Positions 1 through 5,787 are shown, counted from the first letter of the stretch. The stretch: DNA of 10,701 bases from Bacteroidia bacterium (GCA_025996815.1 BNTT01000102.1:1-10701); one strand, 5' to 3'. Numbers and translations are program-made. Notes: generated by a model from the sequence alone, not told the origin.

Positions 1-199
1 TGTTTGAAAGGCATAAAATAGGAATAATAAACGCTATGAAAACAGGTGCTAACAACGCGCGAGCCGAACGATTAAACGGGGCAATACAAGAGTTAAAAAC
101 AATCGGAAGAGGTTACAGAAATACCGCCAATTTCAGAACGGCTATTCTCTTCTTTAACGGTGATTTAATGCTCTTTCCACACAATTCCCAGTAGAACCC
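1..199 (+). mobile_element. Right end of an ISL3-family (ISAon1-type) insertion sequence
   Basis: The window opens inside this element. It ends with the transposase stop codon at 192-194 and, five bases later, the sequence that reads GGGTTCTACTGGG on the minus strand (187-199). A GG-pyrimidine-rich tip is usual for ISL3 terminal inverted repeats. At base 200 the sequence becomes IS4 transposase coding sequence on the opposite strand, which fixes the boundary at 199/200 within a base or two. The left end lies outside the window, so the inverted repeat could not be checked against its partner. ISL3 elements usually duplicate 8 bp of target. The right-hand copy would then be 200-207 (TTGTAACA). 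Confidence 0.7.
3..194 (+). CDS. ISL3-family transposase, C-terminal part (5' end outside window)
   Basis: An open frame from the window edge encodes 63 residues ending in FPHNSQ. The stretch NARAERLNGAIQELKTIGRG followed by YRNTANFRTAILFF is the characteristic C-terminus of ISL3/ISAon1-type transposases (DDE_Tnp_ISL3 domain). In that family the N-A-R-A-E-x-x-N-G motif contains the last acidic catalytic residue, here the Glu of ARAERLNG. The catalytic end and stop codon are intact, so the gene may be complete to the left. The stop falls within the proposed terminal inverted repeat, a normal compact arrangement for an insertion sequence. Family assignment is from recognition of the motif; whether the rest of the gene is intact cannot be seen. 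Confidence 0.85.
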   Translation, partial: FERHKIGIINAMKTGANNARAERLNGAIQELKTIGRGYRNTANFRTAILFFNGDLMLFPHNSQ

Positions 200-848
200 T
201 TGTAACAAAGAACGCATCGGCTTGATTTATGCGATATAATGCTTCAAAATCGACATAAGCCTTGTCCATCAAATAAATAGCATTGAACTCAGGGGTAATT
301 TCATCAAGCGCGTTACTGTCGTGATATTTTCCGTCAGTTATGAGGATAAATTCAGGAATACTGCCGCGTAAATTGAGTAAAGTGTGCATTTTTACCGCTC
401 CGCGTGAGTATTTTCCTTTTGCCCAAGTACAAAGATTAATACTTACCGAAATGGTCGTTGAATCCAATGCAAAAACTTCATTATCAATATCAAGTTTAAG
501 AATTGGGCTGTCGGCATACAGCGGACGAACTTTGGAAATCAGATAATTGCCATAATCGGCAAAAATCCGCCAGTCACGTTTCTCATTGGCGCGCGACAAA
601 GTGGAAACCACCACATTTTGCTTAATGCCTAAATGATAAAGTTTGCCTTTGTGAGCCTTTAGACACAGACAAATATCGTGCAATGAATTTAGCGCGGTCA
701 GTTGTCCGAAAAACAGTTGTACAAACTGATTCCAACAGTCCAAATCGCGCACATGATAGTTGCCAAAATAGCGTTTGACACACTTGCTGAACTCATAATT
801 GTTCACAAATTCCAAAACTTGTGAGAAAACATATTTACCCGAATGCAT
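198..848 (-). pseudogene. IS4-family transposase (DUF4372 type), truncated by the ISL3 insertion
   Basis: About 217 residues survive from the ATG at 846-848 (MHSGKYVFSQVLEFV) to FFVTR at base 198. The N-terminal part is the DUF4372 region typical of Bacteroidota IS4 transposases (FSKCVKRYFGNYHVRDLDCW, FGQLTALNSLHDI). It is followed by the start of the DDE domain, with the first catalytic Asp in FALDSTTI and the second in IYLMDKAYVDF. Complete relatives run to nearly 400 residues and carry a third acidic residue further on, so this copy has lost its catalytic Glu and cannot be active. The last ten residues of the open frame (VLLGIVWKEH, to 165) are read from the intruding ISL3 end. I chose 848 because the frame's upstream TTG overlaps the -7 promoter element. 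The second motif has Ala (DKAYVD) where Gly is usual. Confidence 0.85.
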
Positions 849-866
849 ACTTTTTGCTTTTTTGAA

Positions 867-874
867 CAAAAGTA
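867..874 (-). promoter_or_regulatory. Promoter -7 element of the IS4 transposase
   Basis: Read on the minus strand this is TACTTTTG, an exact match to TAnnTTTG. A TTTG lies about 21 bases upstream at 896-899. The predicted start of transcription falls only some 10-15 bases before the ATG at 848, giving a short leader. The position supports choosing the ATG at 848 over the upstream TTG. Confidence 0.55.
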
Positions 875-995
875 CGTCAATTCAAATCGAAAAATCAAAG
901 AATGCTTATATCTATTTGTATATCAATAGATTACAATAAAATATTTAAAATTAACGCAACAGCAGTAAGTGCAAATAAAAAAAAATCCAACAAAA

Positions 996-1027
996 TTTGC
1001 AAAAGTGCAAAAAAAAGCGTAGCTTTG
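996..1027 (+). promoter_or_regulatory. Bacteroides-type promoter of the ROK kinase
   Basis: TTTG at 996-999 is followed after exactly 20 bases by TAGCTTTG at 1020-1027. This matches the Bacteroides housekeeping promoter (-33 TTTG, -7 TAnnTTTG) in sequence and spacing. Transcription would begin near 1033-1036, leaving a leader of about 25 A-rich bases before the ATG at 1061. The leader has no Shine-Dalgarno sequence, as is normal in this phylum. Confidence 0.75.
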
Positions 1028-1060
1028 CAGCAAGTTTAACATTTTAAAAAAACAAAAAAA

Positions 1061-2023
1061 ATGAATTACACGTATGTTATCGGAGTAGATATGGGTGGAA
1101 CCCATACTGCATTTGGTGCGGTGGACGCGAGAGGGCGCATCGCTTGTCGCGGAGAGATTTTGACGGGCGATTATTCGACCGGCGAGGCGTATGTCAATGC
1201 TTTGGGCGACGCCATCAATCAACTCATCAAGGAGAACGAACTCACCGACAAGGTGCGAGGTATCGGTATGGGTGCGCCCAACGGCAATATGAACGACGGC
1301 ACCATCGCCAACGCCGCCAATATCAGTTGGGCGAAAAACGGAGCCGTGCCGGTGGCGCAGATGCTCACCGAACGCACCGGATTGCCCTGCAAACTCACTA
1401 ATGATGCCAACGCGGCGGCGGTCGGCGAAATGACTTACGGTGCCGCCAAGGGTATGAAAGACTTCTTGGTCATCACGCTGGGCACCGGACTTGGCAGCGG
1501 CATCGTCTCCAACGGACAACTGATTGTGGGGCACGACGGCTTCGCAGGCGAATTGGGACACGTGGTTACGATTCGTCACAACGGTCGGCAATGCGGTTGC
1601 GGTCGGCAGGGCTGTCTGGAAACCTACGCTTCGGCAACGGGCGTGGCGCGCACAGCCCGCGAAATGCTGGACGAAAATCCGCACAAACGCTCGCTCCTGC
1701 GCAACACCGTGTATCGCCCGCTCACCTCAAAAGACGTTTACGATGCCGCCAAGCAGGGCGACGAGTTGGCAATCAAGATATTCAACTTCACCGGCGAAAT
1801 TTTGGGCGCGGCTTTTGCCGATTTCATCACCTTTTCAAGCCCCCAAGCCATCATCCTGTTTGGCGGACTGGCGCATTCGGGCGACTATCTGCTCGCCCCC
1901 CTGAAGCAGTCGCTGGACAAGCATATCTTGAGCGTCTTCAAAGGCAAAACCCAAATTTTGATTTCCCAACTCAATGACGCGGAAGCCCCGATACTTGGTG
2001 CAAGTGCGCTGGCGTGGGAATAG
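1061..2023 (+). CDS. ROK-family sugar kinase (glucokinase-like)
   Basis: This 320-residue cytoplasmic protein has the length and motifs of a ROK kinase, which transfers phosphate from ATP to the 6-hydroxyl of a hexose. The N-terminal phosphate-binding loop is GVDMGGTHT (8-16). The sugar-binding and catalytic motif is LTNDANAAAVGE (112-123), with Asp115 as the probable catalytic base. A second ATP motif is TLGTGLGSGI (139-148). The ROK signature follows: GHDGFAGELGH (157-167), then CGCGRQGCLE (178-187), giving structural-zinc ligands His167, Cys178, Cys180 and Cys185. An adenosine-motif FGG is at 267-269. There is no N-terminal helix-turn-helix, so it is an enzyme rather than a ROK repressor. 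Motifs alone do not separate glucose from N-acetylglucosamine, mannose or fructose as substrate. The gene is GC-richer than the DNA on either side and has its own promoter. Confidence 0.92.
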   Translation: MNYTYVIGVDMGGTHTAFGAVDARGRIACRGEILTGDYSTGEAYVNALGDAINQLIKENELTDKVRGIGMGAPNGNMNDGTIANAANISWAKNGAVPVAQMLTERTGLPCKLTNDANAAAVGEMTYGAAKGMKDFLVITLGTGLGSGIVSNGQLIVGHDGFAGELGHVVTIRHNGRQCGCGRQGCLETYASATGVARTAREMLDENPHKRSLLRNTVYRPLTSKDVYDAAKQGDELAIKIFNFTGEILGAAFADFITFSSPQAIILFGGLAHSGDYLLAPLKQSLDKHILSVFKGKTQILISQLNDAEAPILGASALAWE

Positions 2024-3130
2024 TTAAACATACGCCACCAACATCTTGTCGACAATCGTGTTCTGCGGAAGAGCATCCACGTATCGGAATTGATACTCCG
2101 GAACAGCCTGCTTGAGCATCGGCGGGATTTCAAAGAAATCTTTGCCCGTGTGGTAAATGGAGATGAGCAAGACGGGCTTGTCGCGCGTAATAGTTGCCAA
2201 GCCGCCCTTGACAGCGAAGTATTCAAACCCCTCGACGTCCATTTTAATCAGCCCAATCGTTCTGTTCACACACTCTTTGTCGATGGTTGTAATGGATATT
2301 TTCTCCGTGGTTGCCGCACACGAATTGGATACTGTCTGCAAAGAAGACGACTCTCCGGCAATGGAAATTTCCATCACATCTTCTTTATCGCCAAGTCCTT
2401 TATGAATTGCCTCAATCTTCCCCTCGGCACTATTCCATGAGATAGTTTTTAGCAGTTCCCGATAGTTTTCGGTAACCGGCTCGTATGCCAAAACGGTGTG
2501 AGGGTTATACTCGGCAAGAATAAGCGCAGAATCGCCGATGCAGGCACCCACATCCAAGAAATCCGTGCCCGCCATGCGCATTTTTGCAGCATCCGGCACC
2601 GCTTTTAATCCGCAATGGTAGCCAAAAACACTCACCCCAAATATTTGCGGAAGGCAGTACCGTTTACCGGCACAGGATAGTTTATAACGGTCCCCTCGCT
2701 TGTACATACCTTTCCTTAGGGCGACACAGATTTGCTCACCTTGCAGTTGCGCCTCATTCATCGGTTGCGATGATGCACCCTGTAGGATTGATTTTATTCG
2801 ATTGTCGATATGCTCCCGAATAAGCGGCTCGTCCTCAGCGGGGTAGAAGTCGCGTGTATCAAAATTCACGTCGTTGTCAAGACAATATTCCCAAAAAATT
2901 GCCGACCATGCAGAGTAGTTGATGCTTATGTTTTTCGACCTGTGCGACCCTCGGTAGATCACGTAAAATGGATTATCTCGCGAAAAAATGATGTTTCGCA
3001 GCCACACAGGCATGGAATGCTTGATGCTGCTCCATAAACTCAGCCCGTTGGAGGTTTTCCGTTTACCTCCTGCTTTTTCTGCTATAAGCGCATGAATGCG
3101 CTGCACAATGTAATCTCTATTGATAATCAT
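2024..3130 (-). CDS. FkbM-family SAM-dependent methyltransferase
   Basis: This 368-residue protein carries a C-terminal FkbM methyltransferase domain. SAM-binding motif I is FLDVGACIGDSALILAEY (191-208), with the acidic residue at the end of strand 2 in AYEPVTENY (Glu217). The family's late motif is LIKMDVEGFEYFAVKGG (294-310). FkbM enzymes O-methylate small molecules or sugars and in Bacteroidota often occur in polysaccharide or glycan loci. The first ~150 residues contain aromatic and basic stretches (IIFSRDNPFYVIYRGSHRS, 47-65) that I do not recognise and may bind the acceptor. There is no signal peptide or membrane segment. The stop codon abuts the stop of the convergent ROK gene (TAG then TTA, no spacer). 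No consensus promoter is found directly upstream, where a palindrome and a mobile element now sit. The substrate is unknown. Confidence 0.85.
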   Translation of the reverse strand: MIINRDYIVQRIHALIAEKAGGKRKTSNGLSLWSSIKHSMPVWLRNIIFSRDNPFYVIYRGSHRSKNISINYSAWSAIFWEYCLDNDVNFDTRDFYPAEDEPLIREHIDNRIKSILQGASSQPMNEAQLQGEQICVALRKGMYKRGDRYKLSCAGKRYCLPQIFGVSVFGYHCGLKAVPDAAKMRMAGTDFLDVGACIGDSALILAEYNPHTVLAYEPVTENYRELLKTISWNSAEGKIEAIHKGLGDKEDVMEISIAGESSSLQTVSNSCAATTEKISITTIDKECVNRTIGLIKMDVEGFEYFAVKGGLATITRDKPVLLISIYHTGKDFFEIPPMLKQAVPEYQFRYVDALPQNTIVDKMLVAYV

Positions 3131-3178
3131 AATGTTGTTGTTTTTTTAATTAATTATTCATATATGATTGTCCTTGAT

Positions 3179-3256
3179 TCACATACGCACATAAAAAAGC
3201 GCGGACAAAACTCTATTGTTCACCAGATTCTTGAGGTTCTCGACTACCTTATCCAT
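3179..3256 (-). other. Possible 25-residue short ORF / leader peptide upstream of the FkbM gene
   Basis: From the ATG at 3254-3256 a frame encodes MDKVVENLKNLVNNRVLSAL followed by FYVRM, then TGA. It starts inside the left arm of the palindrome and ends 48 bases before the FkbM start. The composition looks protein-like and amphipathic. The frame stays open upstream, with a GTG four codons earlier, until a TGA near the palindrome loop. It might be a leader peptide, a small independent gene or a fragment carried by the repeat. At this length an accidental frame is quite possible. Confidence 0.3.
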
Positions 3257-3344
3257 CAAATTCACGAGTAAAGCCCGCACCGAACGGTGCGAGCGTCATC
3301 GCTTTACTCTTGATGGATAATTGAAATTGTCGAGATTTCAAGAA
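3228..3344. repeat. Long imperfect palindrome with nested GC-rich hairpin
   Basis: Four blocks on the left arm pair in order with four on the right: TTCTTGA (3228-3234) with TCAAGAA (3338-3344), TCTCGAC (3238-3244) with GTCGAGA (3329-3335), TTATCCATCA (3249-3258) with TGATGGATAA (3311-3320), and GAGTAAAGC (3265-3273) with GCTTTACTC (3301-3309). A second hairpin, CGCACCG-AA-CGGTGCG (3276-3291), sits in the loop. The arms are diverged inverted copies with small insertions between blocks. It lies upstream of the FkbM gene, on the host side of the presumed element. It could be an interspersed palindromic repeat, a small non-autonomous transposon or a structured leader; the sequence does not decide. 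Confidence 0.75.
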
Positions 3345-3448
3345 CCAAGATGTTAAAGCTAAACGCTTTTCCAATTAAAAGCAAAGTAAAAATATTCAAA
3401 TACTTTTTGTTGTACTAATTCACACTTTGCGATGTTTCACAAGTTTGT

Positions 3449-3507
3449 TTAACGTATGATTAACGTTGCTTAACCTATTGATTAACGAAGTTTGGCTGCA
3501 ATTAACA
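3449..3507. repeat. TTAAC repeat array, possible recombinase-binding sites
   Basis: TTAACG at 3449, 3460 and 3482, TTAACC at 3470 and TTAACA at 3502 are spaced 11, 10, 12 and 20 bases apart, close to one or two helical turns. Two are preceded by TGA (TGATTAACG). Similar motifs appear near the right end of the element (TTGATTAAC at 8851-8859, ATTAACGC at 8981-8988). Short phased repeats beside a tyrosine-recombinase gene suggest arm-type or accessory-protein sites. The motif is short and AT-rich, so the spacing carries most of the evidence. Confidence 0.45.
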
Positions 3508-3573
3508 AATTTTGGCGTAAAATTTCTTAATCAATTTTAACCACCCGCGAGACGTATATACCAGGTTTGTTTT

Positions 3574-3653
3574 GTCACTTCTTGTCACTTTTATGGTCAC
3601 TATCCGCGCAAAATTCCGTCACTATAAACCAAAATCATTGTTAGCCTGTCACT
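3574..3653 (+). repeat. GTCACT direct-repeat array, probable arm-type sites of the recombinase
   Basis: Five same-orientation copies of GTCACT lie at 3574, 3584, 3596, 3618 and 3648, with start-to-start distances of 10, 12, 22 and 30 bases. The first three are preceded by TTG, TTG and TG. A further copy, TTGTCACT, is at 8903-8910 near the right end. Multiple short direct repeats close to an integrase gene, with helical phasing and a copy at the other end of the element, resemble lambda-type arm sites bound by the integrase N-terminal domain. The array ends 62 bases before the recombinase promoter. Confidence 0.55.
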
Positions 3654-3714
3654 CTTAATTTTGTATCGTGTTGGTTATCAATAGAATATAGCACAAAAGG
3701 AAAAAGTAAAATAA

Positions 3715-3746
3715 TTTGGTAGTCTCGTTTGAATTATCTACCTTTG
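3715..3746 (+). promoter_or_regulatory. Promoter of the tyrosine recombinase
   Basis: TTTG at 3715-3718 is followed after exactly 20 bases by TACCTTTG at 3739-3746, a full Bacteroides-type promoter. Transcription should start near 3753. A small dyad, GTGCTAATGGTGGCAC (3752-3767; arms GTGC and GCAC), lies at the start of the leader and could be an operator. The leader to the ATG at 3790 is about 37 bases. Confidence 0.75.
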
Positions 3747-3789
3747 TAGTGTGCTAATGGTGGCACAAACAAATAAAACTTAAATAATA

Positions 3790-4920
3790 ATGAATGCAAA
3801 GAAGACAAAGAAGGCAAACGACCCTATCACTTTGAGGGAAAGAACACTAAAAAACGGTGGTACAAGTTTTTATCTTGATTATTACGTTAGCGGACAGCGC
3901 AGGCGTGAGTTCCTAAAAATACCTTTAGCGAAGCATAAAGAAAACTACAAGGCGGCAAAGCAAATGGCAAACGATACAAGGATTCAGCGGTTAAATGAAC
4001 TCCTAAAAAACGAATACAAACTACCCGACAAAAAGACCAAAAACAAAAAAACGCTCTGTGAGTACATAAATGAATTGGCGTTAAAGAAACGTGGAAAAAC
4101 AAACCAGGACAGGGGTAATTATCAATCATACAAAGCCTTAGAGCACAACATAATAAAATACAACGGCGATAAACTGTTGTCTGAAATAGACCCGGAATAT
4201 TGCGAAAACTTTATTGCGCGTCTGCGCGCAGAAGGGTTATCTCCAAACACGATATACGGGTACACCGAAAGGTTGAATTATGTGCTTAAAAAAGCAGCCA
4301 AAGGGGATGAAATACGCAAAAACCCGTTTGATACTATCGACGACGAAGACCTCCCAAAGAAGCAAAAAGCGGTGGTAAACTATCTCACCAAAGAAGAAGT
4401 TGATATGCTTATAGCTACACCGTGCACGTGCAACAATGTTAAACTCGCATTTTTATTTAGTTGTTTCACGGGTCTGCGCAAATCCGATGTACGGAGTTTG
4501 ACGTTGAATGATATACAAAACGACCCCAACGGGAATCAAGTAATATCAAAAAGAATCAAAAAAACCGACAACTGGGAATATTTACCGTTAGAAAAGGAGG
4601 CAAAGGAAATTATAGAGAAACAAACTCCTGCGACCGGCAATATATTTCCCCTAAAATCTGATGTGCACACTGGTACGGTGCTAAAACAGTGGGTACTATC
4701 CGCAGGAATAACAAAAAAGGTTACATTTCACGTTTCACGCCATACCTCCGCTACATTGGCCCTATCTACTGGCGCAGCACTGACAACGATACAAAAAAAT
4801 CTTGGGCACGTTGATTATAGTAGCACCCTAATATATGCCGCTGTTCTTCCGAAAGTGCAGAGGGAGGCGGCAAGGGATCTTGGGAAACTCTTTGAGGGCA
4901 AAATCGCAAATATGCCATAA
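3790..4920 (+). CDS. Tyrosine recombinase / integrase
   Basis: This 376-residue protein has the three-part layout of phage-type integrases. A basic N-terminal arm-binding region (about 1-80) contains SFYLDYYVSGQRRREFLKIPL. A SAM-like core-binding domain runs from about 87 to 190 (LCEYINELALKKRGK to LSPNTIYGYTERLNYVLKKA). The catalytic domain runs from about 197 to the end. All catalytic residues are visible: Arg230 in TGLRKSDV, a Lys in ISKRIKKTDNWEYLPL (257 or 258), His314 and Arg317 in FHVSRHT, His340 in LGHVDYSST and the nucleophile Tyr349 in LIYAAV. It should therefore be active in site-specific integration and excision. Length and layout match Bacteroidota integrases of the phage_int_SAM_5 type. 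It has its own consensus promoter and ends at a strong terminator. The adjacent repeats are its likely binding sites. No excisionase gene is recognisable. Confidence 0.93.
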   Translation: MNAKKTKKANDPITLRERTLKNGGTSFYLDYYVSGQRRREFLKIPLAKHKENYKAAKQMANDTRIQRLNELLKNEYKLPDKKTKNKKTLCEYINELALKKRGKTNQDRGNYQSYKALEHNIIKYNGDKLLSEIDPEYCENFIARLRAEGLSPNTIYGYTERLNYVLKKAAKGDEIRKNPFDTIDDEDLPKKQKAVVNYLTKEEVDMLIATPCTCNNVKLAFLFSCFTGLRKSDVRSLTLNDIQNDPNGNQVISKRIKKTDNWEYLPLEKEAKEIIEKQTPATGNIFPLKSDVHTGTVLKQWVLSAGITKKVTFHVSRHTSATLALSTGAALTTIQKNLGHVDYSSTLIYAAVLPKVQREAARDLGKLFEGKIANMP

Positions 4921-4948
4921 GCCCGCCCGACCCTATACCCGTCCCCCT

Positions 4949-4964
4949 TACCCCCTTTGGGGTA
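4949..4964. repeat. Short perfect hairpin after the recombinase gene
   Basis: TACCCC and GGGGTA pair perfectly across a 4-base loop in a C-rich stretch. No T-run follows, so it is not a classical terminator on its own. It may protect the 3' end or cooperate with the longer hairpin that follows at 4982-5030. Confidence 0.4.
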
Positions 4965-4981
4965 TCCAAAATCGAGTTGTA

Positions 4982-5030
4982 AATAAAAACTCACCTCTTG
5001 CTATACCACTGCAAGGGTTATGTTTTTATT
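4982..5030. terminator. Bidirectional intrinsic terminator after the recombinase gene
   Basis: AATAAAAAC (4982-4990) pairs perfectly with GTTTTTATT (5022-5030). Inside it, CTTGC (4997-5001) pairs with GCAAG (5011-5015) and the flanking CC with GG. The A-run before and T-run after a GC-containing inner stem form a symmetrical terminator. It would end recombinase transcription 60-110 bases past the stop and insulate the origin-like region beyond. Confidence 0.65.
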
Positions 5031-5126
5031 GCCGCTAAAAACAACAAAAGAAAGAATTATACACTTCCCCCTATACCTGGTAACCAAAAACCCCTAAATA
5101 GATGTGCTGGTTATACCTCTCTACCT

Positions 5127-5191
5127 CAAAGCCTTGCTTATTTATGTAGAGGCTAAAAACTTTGAACAACAAAGCCTTGCTTATTTATGTA
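5127..5191 (+). repeat. Perfect 22-bp direct repeat (two copies), iteron-like
   Basis: The same 22 bases, beginning CAAAGCCTTGC and ending TTTATGTA, occur at 5127-5148 and 5170-5191, 43 bases apart start to start. They lie in a 515-base gap without a recognised gene, between the recombinase terminator and the NUMOD3-like gene. They are followed at once by a very AT-rich stretch (5197-5290). Short identical repeats next to AT-rich DNA upstream of a helicase gene are typical of initiator-binding sites at replication origins. Confidence 0.55.
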
Positions 5192-5214
5192 CCGGTTGAA
5201 AAAAAATAAAAAAA

Positions 5215-5451
5215 AATATTTCATTGATATTCAACAACTTGCTTTTGTTTATGATATTTTTTTTGTTAATCTATTTTTATTTTAAAAAAAATGTAGGTAA
5301 CTTTGAAAAAAGGGGGAGGGGGGAATAACAGAATCAAAACCGTCGATGAAATAGAAACAGAGGCAGCCAACTACACCATAACGGGCAAAAGAACAAAATA
5401 AATATTTCATTGATATTCAATAAATTGCGTCTTTTGTCTATATTATTTTTC
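5215..5451 (+). repeat. Second direct-repeat pair, ~50 bp with a 20-bp identical core
   Basis: A 20-base core, AATATTTCATTG then ATATTCAA, occurs at 5215-5234 and 5401-5420. Similarity continues for about 30 more bases in both copies ((C/T)AA(C/A)TTGC, then TTTTGT(T/C)TAT and a T-run), with a small gap. The core contains the dyad TTGA-TAT-TCAA. The copies are 186 bases apart. With the 22-bp repeats just upstream they make this intergenic block unusually repetitive, supporting an origin or control region. Confidence 0.55.
5298..5305 (+). promoter_or_regulatory. Possible -7 promoter element in the origin-like region
   Basis: TAACTTTG matches TAnnTTTG. No TTTG lies at the expected distance upstream (TTTT at 5274-5277 instead). 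The transcript would begin just before or within the purine tract AGGGGGAGGGGGG (5311-5323) and could run towards the NUMOD3-like and helicase genes. Confidence 0.3.
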
Positions 5452-5460
5452 AAAATGGAC

Positions 5461-5488
5461 TTGAATTCTCGACCATTTCGACTATAAT
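5461..5488 (+). promoter_or_regulatory. Possible -35/-10 type promoter before the NUMOD3-like gene
   Basis: TTGAAT (5461-5466), 16 bases, then TATAAT (5483-5488) resembles an E. coli sigma-70 promoter rather than the Bacteroides form used elsewhere in the window. It lies 58 bases before the ATG at 5546. The region is AT-rich, so a chance match is possible. Confidence 0.3.
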
Positions 5489-5545
5489 ATACATAACAAC
5501 GCAATCTTTTGAATTGAGTACAATAATTGAATAAACTATATTATT

Positions 5546-5689
5546 ATGAAAAGAACAACGCGGAAACTATCCGCAGAGCACAAGGCAAAAATAGCAGAGG
5601 GCAATAAAGGCAAACTTCATACCGATGCGCAGAAGGCTAAAATAAGCGAAAGTTTGAGGCAATACTGGGCTACCATACCCGCCGAATAA
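5546..5689 (+). CDS. Small NUMOD3-like DNA-binding peptide
   Basis: A 47-residue frame reads MKRTTRKLSAEHKAKIAEGN, then KGKLHTDAQKAKISESLRQY, then WATIPAE. It contains two tandem copies of a helix resembling the NUMOD3 motif (S-x-E-x-x-x-K-I-x-x-x): LSAEHKAKIAEGNKGK (8-23) and HTDAQKAKISESLRQYW (25-41). NUMOD3 motifs are DNA-binding modules found in GIY-YIG and HNH homing endonucleases, and also occur as small separate proteins in phages and mobile elements. No nuclease domain is attached here. The strong Lys/Arg content fits DNA binding. It sits between the repeats and the helicase gene and could act as an origin-binding or regulatory protein, an excisionase-like factor or a homing-endonuclease remnant. 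A hairpin begins four bases after its stop. Confidence 0.6.
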   Translation: MKRTTRKLSAEHKAKIAEGNKGKLHTDAQKAKISESLRQYWATIPAE

Positions 5690-5693
5690 GGTA

Positions 5694-5745
5694 TGTAGGG
5701 GGAGGGGGTTGTTTTTTGCATTTCAGCCTCCTCCGATAACCTACA
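5694..5745 (+). other. Hairpin between the NUMOD3-like and helicase genes
   Basis: TGTAGG (5694-5699) pairs with CCTACA (5740-5745), and inside it GGAGG (5701-5705) pairs with CCTCC (5727-5731), leaving a loop that includes a T-run (5712-5717). It starts just after one stop codon and ends about 40 bases before the helicase ATG at 5788. It may modulate readthrough, mRNA stability or helicase translation. The left arm contains AGGGGGAGGGGG, the same 12 bases found at 5311-5322. Confidence 0.45.
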
Positions 5746-5787
5746 GGAACAAAATGCAAAGATAATAAAGCGGCTAAATATTATGAA

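Noticed and set aside
165..197. Extension of the IS4 transposase to its open-frame stop at 165
   Set aside because: The last ten residues do not continue the IS4 family sequence and are read from the ISL3 terminus on the opposite strand.
923..1684. Long minus-strand open frame opposite the ROK kinase
   Set aside because: It is the antisense shadow of a GC-rich gene. The encoded sequence has no recognisable domain, while the plus frame has a full set of ROK motifs and a consensus promoter.
3131..3790. tRNA gene or tRNA 3' end as the attachment site
   Set aside because: I looked for tRNA-like arms and a TTC-loop motif in both flanks of the element and found none, so insertion into a tRNA gene is not supported here.
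5303..5401. Frame ending KTVDEIETEAANYTITGKRTK with a possible TTG start
   Set aside because: The C-terminal part looks protein-like, but the only available start is a TTG that forms part of the TAACTTTG promoter element, an in-frame stop precedes it, and there is no ATG or GTG. It is at best a remnant.
5127..5420. CRISPR array
   Set aside because: The repeats occur only twice each, in two unrelated families with uneven spacing, and no cas gene is present.
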